From: Shewanella insulae
GTDB lineage: Bacteria > Pseudomonadota > Gammaproteobacteria > Enterobacterales > Shewanellaceae
Assembly (NCBI RefSeq): GCF_009831655.1
Contig: NZ_WRPA01000008.1
Coordinates: 124,001-188,000 of the forward strand
Direction: 5' to 3'
Length of the DNA stretch: 64,000 nucleotides
Position 1 is the first letter of the stretch, and each line of letters starts with the position of its first letter. The notes below the pieces were generated by a model. It saw nothing but the letters and a program-made list of their open reading frames with translations. It had not been told where the DNA came from and did no database searches. Shown here piece by piece: positions 57,713-64,000 of the stretch. The position numbers were made by a program, and so were the translations under genes.

Positions 57713-59053
57713 ATGTTGCAATCGGATGTGGGTCATTCTGTAGATGTTCAATCATCATCTCTGCCTAGAGACCATGAACATATTGGTGATGTGAGTAAGT
57801 TGGCTCCCAAGCCTATTTCCATAGATGATACAGGTTTATCTGAAGCATTATTATTAGATTTATTGGTTAAACACATATTTACCGCAGGTGTAGTCACTAA
57901 AGAATTGATGGTCGCCAAAATGGGCATAACGGGAGGTATCTTGCAACAATTGCTCGATACCGCCAAGAAGCTAGGGTGGGTCGAAAACCGACAAACGACG
58001 GCTGATGGCCAGATGCGCTATGCCTTGAGTCATACGGGCGAGATTCACGCAAAGTTAGTTTTTAGCCGCAGCGGTTATCTCGGACTGGCTCCCGTCCCCC
58101 TTAAACAATACATTCCCATCTGTAAACAACAATCTAGCAGAGCGCGCCCCATTACCTATGAGATGCTTGAGCAAGGGCTTAAAGCGCTCGTGTTACCGCA
58201 AGACCTACTCTATAAAATTGGGCCTGCAATGAATTCCAGTCGTCCTGTATTGATATACGGTCCACCTGGGACAGGTAAAAGTTATCTGTGTCGTAACCTA
58301 AATCTGACTTTGGGCGATGCTGTGTTAATTCCTTATGCGATTGCTATTGGCAATGAAATCATTCAGGTCTTTGACCCTGAATTGCATCATCGCACCGAAG
58401 TTGAGGCAACGAATAACCCATTAGATTTAGGCAGTGGCCATGATCCAAGATGGATTCAATGCCAACGTCCGCTTAGGATCACAGGTGGTGAGCTTACGGC
58501 TGAAATGCTAGAGGTACAATTTGATACCCATAGCCGGACGTATATGGCCCCACTGCAGCTTAAGGCCAACAATGGCATCTTGTTACTCGATGATTTAGGG
58601 CGACAACGCATCAGTGCGAAACAACTCTTTAACCGTTGGATCATACCGATGGAAGAACATAGAGATTTTTTGAGCCTACAGTCTGGCGAACATTTTGAGA
58701 TCCCATTCGAGCTAATTCTACTCTTCTCTACTAACCTTGATCCTAAAGAGTTAGTCGACGAAGCATTTCTTCGGCGACTTGGTTACAAGATCCATTTTGA
58801 TGCACTGGATGAGTCACTCTACCGCAAGATTTGGTTTCAGGTATGTGATGAATTAGAGCTGAGCTGTGACGAAGAGGCATTTACATACCTGCTGAGGGAA
58901 TATCATCAGAAGTTTGCTAAGCCTTTGATTCCTTGTTATCCGCGAGATCTTCTCGGGATTATGTTTGACCAAATTTGTTTTATGAAGCTCGAACCAGTGG
59001 TGACACAGTCTCTCATCGACTCAGCATGGTCCATATATTTTGTTGAGAGTTGA
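57713..59053 (+). CDS. AAA+ ATPase of the Tad locus, function unknown
   Basis: The 446-residue cytoplasmic protein has an N-terminal winged-helix-like region (about 45-125) and an AAA+ core with Walker A GPPGTGKSYLCR near 183, Walker B NGILLLDDLGRQRIS near 288 and sensor-1 FSTNLDPKELVD near 338. It is distinct from the pilus motor TadA and from TadZ. AGGAAG precedes ATG 57713, 11 bp after tadV. I recognise the protein as a conserved passenger of some gammaproteobacterial Tad loci, but I know of no assigned function. It may remodel a pilus or regulatory complex. Confidence 0.85.
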   Translation: MLQSDVGHSVDVQSSSLPRDHEHIGDVSKLAPKPISIDDTGLSEALLLDLLVKHIFTAGVVTKELMVAKMGITGGILQQLLDTAKKLGWVENRQTTADGQMRYALSHTGEIHAKLVFSRSGYLGLAPVPLKQYIPICKQQSSRARPITYEMLEQGLKALVLPQDLLYKIGPAMNSSRPVLIYGPPGTGKSYLCRNLNLTLGDAVLIPYAIAIGNEIIQVFDPELHHRTEVEATNNPLDLGSGHDPRWIQCQRPLRITGGELTAEMLEVQFDTHSRTYMAPLQLKANNGILLLDDLGRQRISAKQLFNRWIIPMEEHRDFLSLQSGEHFEIPFELILLFSTNLDPKELVDEAFLRRLGYKIHFDALDESLYRKIWFQVCDELELSCDEEAFTYLLREYHQKFAKPLIPCYPRDLLGIMFDQICFMKLEPVVTQSLIDSAWSIYFVES

Positions 59054-59103
59054 TGTTAAGGCACTGTCTTAGTTGACATTATGGTTAACGACGGGAGTTC
59101 ATT

Positions 59104-59949
59104 ATGAATAACAAAACGATTCTATTTGTCGTCTTGTCAGTGATATTTGGTGTGATAGCGGTTTTCCTCGCTCAAAATTGGCTTGAGTCCAACAGCAGTG
59201 CTGCCAATGTGGAAAATACGACCAGCGTGGTAACAGTGTCTAGCTTGGTGCCTATGGGGACCATTGTCGATCGCAAGCATTTAGTTCTCACCGCTGTTCC
59301 TGAAGGCATAGTGCCTAAGGGCTCTGTGACTAAGTTTGAAGATGCCGAAGGAAAAGTCGTAAATCAAAAGCTGTATCCTGGTGAGATTTTACGCCAAGAA
59401 AAACTGATCAATAAAGGTGAGGGGAGCACATTAGCTAGCCTGATTCAGCCTAATATGCGAGCGGTTACCATAAGGGTAAACGATGTAGTTGGCGTAGCAG
59501 GTTTCTTGCTCCCAGGTAACCGAGTAGATGTAATTAACCTTTTTAAAGAGGGGGATTATAAGACCGATGTGGTGCTTTCTAATGTAAAGATTTTGGCCAT
59601 CGATCAACGAGCGTCAAACGATGAGAATAAACCCGTGCTGGTTCGAGCGGTTACCTTAGAGTTGAGCATGGCTCAAGCGGAACAGTTGTTGGTTGCAAAA
59701 GGACGTGGCTCATTGCAGTTAGCCTTAAGAAACCCTAATGATGATGCACAAGTTGAGGTGGCTTTACTCAATGCAGAAAAAGACGAATCTGTTAAGTCTG
59801 AGTCGATGAAGCCTATTGTTGAGGCTCCGCCAGTAGTTGTTAAGCCATCAATACCAACTGAAAAAGTGGTGTATATACAGCCGAGCTCAAAGTCTAAGGT
59901 ATTAATATTAAAAGGGATAAATGAGCAAGAAGTAAAGGTAAATGAATAA
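59104..59949 (+). CDS. cpaB: Flp pilus assembly protein CpaB/RcpC
   Basis: The 281-residue protein has a single N-terminal membrane segment (about 5-24) and a SAF domain (about 45-125) containing the GTIVDRKHL and YPGEILRQEKLI segments. The RcpC conserved part is IRVNDVVGVAGFLLPGNRVDVI. It acts in the periplasm with the secretin in Tad pilus export. The C-terminal tail (about 225-281) is variable. Gene order (before the secretin) supports it. Confidence 0.92.
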   Translation: MNNKTILFVVLSVIFGVIAVFLAQNWLESNSSAANVENTTSVVTVSSLVPMGTIVDRKHLVLTAVPEGIVPKGSVTKFEDAEGKVVNQKLYPGEILRQEKLINKGEGSTLASLIQPNMRAVTIRVNDVVGVAGFLLPGNRVDVINLFKEGDYKTDVVLSNVKILAIDQRASNDENKPVLVRAVTLELSMAQAEQLLVAKGRGSLQLALRNPNDDAQVEVALLNAEKDESVKSESMKPIVEAPPVVVKPSIPTEKVVYIQPSSKSKVLILKGINEQEVKVNE

Positions 59950-59998
59950 TCGCTTGAAACTTATTTGATATAACCCAAGGGGTGAAGAGGAGCGGACT

Positions 59999-61456
59999 AT
60001 GCTGCGTTCGACTGGCAAAAATTGGAAACTAGGATGCGTGTTCTTGGTGTTCATTTCGGCCTTGATGCATCTACCTGTATTGGCTGGTGGGCCGTTTGAG
60101 GGAGCAAAAGAGTTAAAACAGATCCCTATCTTTAAGTCTCGTGTTTTACCACTACCTAAATCAGTACAAAGAGTCTCTGTGGGGAATCCTGAGATCGCCG
60201 ACATCAAGCTATTACCTAAAAATAACTTGTATATATTGGGTAAAAAGTTGGGTAGTACCAATGTGATGATTTGGGATGAAAATGAAATATTAACCAGTGT
60301 TATGGATATTGAAGTGACCCATGACTTAAACGGATTAAAATTGCGATTGCATGAGTTTTTGCCAACGGAAAAACTGGCAGTACAAACTTCTCAAGGACAA
60401 CTTCTCTTAAGTGGTCAAGCCTCCAACCTGCAAAAGATGAATACTGCTATGGAGTTAGCCCAGGCGTATGTAGATGCATCGCCCACCATAGGCAAACCTA
60501 AAAGTACGGTATTAAACATGATGACAATTGGTGGGGGTCATCAAGTCATGTTAGAAGTTGTCGTTGCCGAGGTTCAACGTGAAATTGCGCGTCAGTTTGA
60601 TTCAAAGTTTTTGATCTTTAATCAAGGTTCTCACCTGTCCGGCGGCGTCGTTGGTGGCGGTGGTGGATTTGTCGATTCGGGTATTGGTGGAGTAACCAGT
60701 AAAGGCTTTTTCGCTCAGTATATTAACCAAGACTTACTGATGAACTTCGCCCTCGATGTGGCTAAACAAAATGGGTTAGCCAAGGTGTTAGCTGAGCCTA
60801 ATGTGACTGCCATGAGTGGTCAATCGGCCGAGTTCTTATCCGGAGGCGAGTTTCCCGTTCCTGTGCCAGACAAAGATGGTAGCACTACGATTCAATATCG
60901 TGATTTTGGTGTTGGGGTAAAGTTTTTACCCACTGTGTTGGATTCAGGCCAGATAAATTTAAATTTGGACGTAGTCGTAAGCGAATTAAGTAATTCTAAT
61001 TCTGTTTCGATATCAGGGAGTAATACCACGTCTGTTTTAATTGTTCCCTCCCTGGTTAAACGCAGCACAGCTACAACCGTTGAGCTAGCCGATGGTCAAA
61101 CGATAGCGATCAGTGGTCTGATTAGCGACACCTTACGTGAGAATATCGATAAGGTGCCAGGTCTCGGCGATGTTCCCGTATTAGGGCAACTCTTTTCGAG
61201 CAAGAGCTTTCGAAGTGGCCAGACAGAGCTAGTGATTTTAGTGACGCCACGCTTAGTGAGACCTTTCAATAAAAAGGATGTTGTCCTTCCCACAGATGGC
61301 TTTGTTGCTCCATCGGATGTCGAGTTTTACCTATTGGGTAAAGGCTCTACCAAAGAGAGTCCTAAGAATAAGGCTGATACGCCTTATGAGCCTGTGATGT
61401 CCAATATCAAAATTGAAAATAGTGGTACTCAACAAAAATATGGTCATTCACTTTAG
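59999..61456 (+). CDS. rcpA: Tad pilus secretin RcpA/CpaC
   Basis: This outer-membrane channel lets the Flp pilus through. The 485-residue protein has a signal peptide (about 1-30, ending VLAGG), an N-terminal secretin_N/BON-like part (about 45-165), and a secretin domain (about 190-430) with VLAEPNVTAMSGQSAEFLSGGEFPVPVP, a conserved IAISGLISD and LGDVPVLGQLFSSKSF. AGGAG precedes ATG 59999. A C-terminal extension follows the barrel. Confidence 0.94.
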   Translation: MLRSTGKNWKLGCVFLVFISALMHLPVLAGGPFEGAKELKQIPIFKSRVLPLPKSVQRVSVGNPEIADIKLLPKNNLYILGKKLGSTNVMIWDENEILTSVMDIEVTHDLNGLKLRLHEFLPTEKLAVQTSQGQLLLSGQASNLQKMNTAMELAQAYVDASPTIGKPKSTVLNMMTIGGGHQVMLEVVVAEVQREIARQFDSKFLIFNQGSHLSGGVVGGGGGFVDSGIGGVTSKGFFAQYINQDLLMNFALDVAKQNGLAKVLAEPNVTAMSGQSAEFLSGGEFPVPVPDKDGSTTIQYRDFGVGVKFLPTVLDSGQINLNLDVVVSELSNSNSVSISGSNTTSVLIVPSLVKRSTATTVELADGQTIAISGLISDTLRENIDKVPGLGDVPVLGQLFSSKSFRSGQTELVILVTPRLVRPFNKKDVVLPTDGFVAPSDVEFYLLGKGSTKESPKNKADTPYEPVMSNIKIENSGTQQKYGHSL

Positions 61457-61465
61457 ATTGGAGCT

Positions 61466-61759
61466 ATGAGTATGAATAAATTTAATGCCAGAGCGAGTGA
61501 AGTGAACAGGTGGCTATCTATTATTGTATTCAGTCTACTTGTATCTGCTTGTGCTAATGAACACAATTTTTCGATGGGAGATAGCTATTTACAAGTGAGA
61601 GATGTTCAAGTTCTCGATCCTGAAGCCTCTGAGCGTAACGACGGATTAGTCTTAAGTTTAGAGGGTAACTATGGTCGTCAAGTGATGTTGAATTATCGCA
61701 AGAGTAGTGAAAATCCCACTAAGGCTAAAGAGCTAGGCACCTCGATGATAATTGAATAA
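61466..61759 (+). CDS. Small Tad-locus lipoprotein
   Basis: The 97-residue protein has an N-terminal signal with lipobox LVSAC (Cys at about 29), so it is a lipoprotein. It contains no domain I recognise. The start ATG 61466 is ten bases from the secretin stop. Position directly after the secretin fits a pilotin or secretin partner (TadD-like or RcpB-like) role, but it is too short for TadD. Confidence 0.75.
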   Translation: MSMNKFNARASEVNRWLSIIVFSLLVSACANEHNFSMGDSYLQVRDVQVLDPEASERNDGLVLSLEGNYGRQVMLNYRKSSENPTKAKELGTSMIIE

Positions 61760-61779
61760 TTATTAGTCGGAGATCAAAT

Positions 61780-63081
61780 ATGTATGGCATGTCAGGCAAG
61801 GACTCGATAACGCATATAGGTGTAAGGCATCAACGCGGTGCAATTTTGGTGATGTTTACCATAGGCTTATTTTCGTTGCTTGCAGTGGCCGCGTTAGCTC
61901 TGGATGGTGCTCATATGTTACTAAGCAAGGGACGATTACAAAATGCTGTGGATGCCTCGGCTCTACATGCCGCCAAAGCACTAGATAACGGTGCAACGCT
62001 AGCTCAAGCGAGGCAGGCGGCAGTGAGTATGTTGTCACAGAATCTTGCGTTTGTAGAAAACAATGAGCTTGAAACTAATATCAGCTTTAGTCCAGCCGAT
62101 TACAGCACAACTAATGTCACGAGTAACATCTCGATTGAATTCTCTGTCTTACCCGACCCCTTTATTCCTGTCACTATCGAAGGGAGTGAATATGTCAGAG
62201 TGAGAGTTGAAAATGTTGGTTTAGATAATTTTCTTGCCCAACTGTTAAGTTTCAATAAACGTGTTAGGGCATCAGCGGTCGCGGGGCGGAGTACTGATAT
62301 AACCTGCAACAATAAAATTGTGCCCTTATTGGTTTGTGCAGTGAATGATGATCCCGATTATACGGTAACTGGCCCAAATGGAGAGCAGGTACCGGCCCCA
62401 TATGGCATAGAGACTAACAGTCTGTACGCCATGAAGTCGGGTTCAGCGCAGGCAAGTGATGAAGCTATCGGGCCAGGTAATTTTCAGTTATTAGCCTTGG
62501 ACGGCACTGGGGCCGATGTTATGCGCGCGGCGCTGGCGGGTGAATACTCTACTAATAGCTGTGTCGGAGCAGGTGATTTCGTACCGACAGAGCCTGGTAA
62601 TAATGTTGGCCCTGTGTCTCAAGGTCTGAATACCCGTTTTGGTCAGTGGCAAGGCGGGGGATTAAATTCCACGGATCACCCAAGAGATCGCAACATATGT
62701 CAGGGAGAGCGCATTAATCTTGATGCCGATGGTAACATAGCGAACCCTAGCGCCGCTTACTACAGTCATAGCCAATATTTAGCGGATGACAATATCGATA
62801 ATTGTATAGACAGTACCATAGACGCAAATTATCGCAGAGAGATGCCAGTGGTTATTGGTGTTTGCGATGGACTGACCAATGGACGTAATGACATTGAAGT
62901 TAAAACCACGGGCTGTTTTTTCTTAGTACAAGATGTTGACCAAGGTGGACAAGAATCCTTTGTAGTTGGGGAGTTTGTGACCGAGTGCCCAGGAACTGGC
63001 AATGCATCGGTCGATCCCTATTTCGTCAGCAATAATCATACAATAGTGCTTTATAAAGATCCTGATAGCCCAGACTCCTAG
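61780..63081 (+). CDS. tadG: TadG-like pilus assembly protein
   Basis: The 433-residue protein has a leader that reads RG-AILVMFTIGLFSLLAVAALALDGAHMLLSKGRLQNAVDASALHAAKAL (TadE/TadG N-terminal motif), then a long extracytoplasmic domain with several Cys and the conserved TadG-type core. The +5 Glu of the prepilin motif is replaced (M at that place). It precedes the two TadE/F genes with 9-bp spacing. It is probably anchored in the inner membrane. Confidence 0.87.
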   Translation: MYGMSGKDSITHIGVRHQRGAILVMFTIGLFSLLAVAALALDGAHMLLSKGRLQNAVDASALHAAKALDNGATLAQARQAAVSMLSQNLAFVENNELETNISFSPADYSTTNVTSNISIEFSVLPDPFIPVTIEGSEYVRVRVENVGLDNFLAQLLSFNKRVRASAVAGRSTDITCNNKIVPLLVCAVNDDPDYTVTGPNGEQVPAPYGIETNSLYAMKSGSAQASDEAIGPGNFQLLALDGTGADVMRAALAGEYSTNSCVGAGDFVPTEPGNNVGPVSQGLNTRFGQWQGGGLNSTDHPRDRNICQGERINLDADGNIANPSAAYYSHSQYLADDNIDNCIDSTIDANYRREMPVVIGVCDGLTNGRNDIEVKTTGCFFLVQDVDQGGQESFVVGEFVTECPGTGNASVDPYFVSNNHTIVLYKDPDSPDS

Positions 63082-63090
63082 GAGAATGCA

Positions 63091-63564
63091 ATGAACTTTT
63101 CGTTACAAAAGGGCGTCGCGGCAGTTGAAATGACCATTCTATTGCCTTTTATGTTGCTACTGGTTTTTGCAACCGGAGAGTTGGGGCATTTTTTGTTTCA
63201 ATATAATACCCTGACTAAGTTAGTTCGCGATGCTGGATTGTACTTAGGGGCTCATGCCGATACTCGGCAAACATCAATTCTTCCTGATCCATTGGAGGAT
63301 GATGACTGTAATGATTGTATAACAAAAACCACAAACTTACTCCTCTATGGTAAGACGACTGCAGGGACAAGCCCTATCTTAAAGGGGTTAAGCGCAGCAG
63401 ATATTAATATTGATGAGTATCCAGCCGGCAGTCGAAGATTGGTTATTTCGGTGTCCTACAATTGGCAACCGATACTGGGGGAGAAACTCACCACTTTTGG
63501 CCTGGGCAATGAGGTCGATCTTAGCTTTAATCTCAATACTAGCTATGCGGTCACAGCATTATGA
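63091..63564 (+). CDS. tadE: TadE-family pseudopilin
   Basis: The 157-residue protein begins with a prepilin-type signal QKG-VAAVEMTILLPFMLLLVF, with the required Glu at +5 after the cleavage Gly, then a hydrophobic stretch and a C-terminal periplasmic domain with a Cys pair (DDCNDC). It overlaps the next gene by 4 bp. Processed by TadV. It is a minor pilin of the pilus. Confidence 0.9.
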   Translation: MNFSLQKGVAAVEMTILLPFMLLLVFATGELGHFLFQYNTLTKLVRDAGLYLGAHADTRQTSILPDPLEDDDCNDCITKTTNLLLYGKTTAGTSPILKGLSAADINIDEYPAGSRRLVISVSYNWQPILGEKLTTFGLGNEVDLSFNLNTSYAVTAL

Positions 63565-63995
63565 ATAGAGATAAAGGCATCTATACTGTCGAGTTTGCTA
63601 TTGTTGCGGCAGTGTTTTTTATCTTACTGTTTGGTGCCATTGAGGTTGGGCGGCTATTGTATACATACAGTGTATTGCAAGAAGCTTCTCGCCGCGCCGC
63701 GAGATTAGCAATTGTCTGTCAGCCGACCACAAATATAGATAGTTTGGCCTTGTTTAACGGCAGTAATTTGGTACCTAACTTAACTGCCGGTAACCTTGAT
63801 ATTAGCTATCTTCGCGATAATGGCGATCCAGCAACTGGCGCCGATATCGAGTTGATCAAAGCAGAAATTAAAAATTATCAGCATGATCTCTGGATACCCG
63901 GATTACATCTCAGCCTAAACTCACCAGTATTTACCACCACGCTCCCGCGAGAGAGCTTGGGGGTTTTTCCTGGAGGAAGCACCATTTGTCAATAA
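63561..63995 (+). CDS. tadF: TadF/TadE-type pseudopilin
   Basis: The 144-residue protein has the prepilin signal DKG-IYTVEFAIVAAVFFILLFGAIEVGRLLYTYSVLQEASRRAARLAIVC, with Glu at +5. It overlaps the previous gene (ATGA). TadE and TadF are paralogues, and the choice between the names rests on gene order. The remaining Tad genes (tadZ, tadA, tadB, tadC) are expected beyond the window. Confidence 0.88.
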   Translation: MNRDKGIYTVEFAIVAAVFFILLFGAIEVGRLLYTYSVLQEASRRAARLAIVCQPTTNIDSLALFNGSNLVPNLTAGNLDISYLRDNGDPATGADIELIKAEIKNYQHDLWIPGLHLSLNSPVFTTTLPRESLGVFPGGSTICQ

Positions 63996-64000
63996 TCACG

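Overview
The window reads as chromosomal DNA of a marine gammaproteobacterium, most likely a Shewanella. The reasons are the cysZ / smc / zipA / ligA block, a large TonB receptor of the type common in Shewanella, PdhR-type operators at pyruvate formate-lyase, a DUF4212 plus VC_2705-type symporter pair, and a hydroxyproline catabolic cluster. The species call is inference from gene content. I see no rRNA, tRNA, CRISPR array, insertion sequence or prophage.

Layout. 0-7.5 kb is a mixed-acid fermentation region: pflA (cut by the window start) and pflB, a DUF3360 permease, and a formate channel fused to a CBS pair. Two near-identical PdhR-like palindromes, one upstream of pflB and one upstream of the DUF3360 gene, suggest both respond to pyruvate. 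7.6-19.6 kb is a set of mostly single genes: a LysR regulator divergent from a YfcC-type transporter, a TonB-dependent receptor, a methyltransferase divergent from a TetR regulator, cysK, an RDD membrane protein and cysZ. 19.8-30.5 kb carries housekeeping genes (smc, zipA, ligA), a DUF2919 protein, an HD-GYP protein, an NAD(P)-binding epimerase-like protein and a DsbA-type oxidoreductase. 30.7-36.9 kb holds a two-subunit sodium/carboxylate-type symporter, a methyltransferase, a cNMP/CBS/nucleotidyltransferase signalling protein with a DEDDh exonuclease, and an LRAT-fold protein. A FabH-like ketosynthase follows.

38.2-45.1 kb is a coherent hydroxyproline utilisation locus. It has a GntR regulator, an alpha-ketoglutarate semialdehyde dehydrogenase, a 4-hydroxyproline epimerase and a DapA-family deaminase on one strand. 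Divergent from these are a trans-3-hydroxy-L-proline dehydratase and a FAD D-hydroxyproline dehydrogenase. Two TTGTATACAA-type operators lie in the shared promoter. The route runs from trans-4-hydroxy-L-proline to alpha-ketoglutarate. Downstream lie a uracil-DNA glycosylase-family protein, a large secreted M19-like hydrolase with two ricin-type lectin domains, a Xaa-Pro aminopeptidase and gmhB.

From about 51.8 kb the sequence becomes visibly more AT-rich. It carries an inner-membrane sulfatase-fold protein, a small membrane protein of unknown function, an L,D-transpeptidase, and then the first part of a Tad/Flp pilus operon: flp, prepilin peptidase, an uncharacterised AAA+ ATPase, cpaB, secretin, a lipoprotein, a TadG-like protein and two TadE/F pseudopilins. 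The operon continues past the window end, and the motor genes are not visible. Gene symbols rest on motif and context recognition, because no database search was run.
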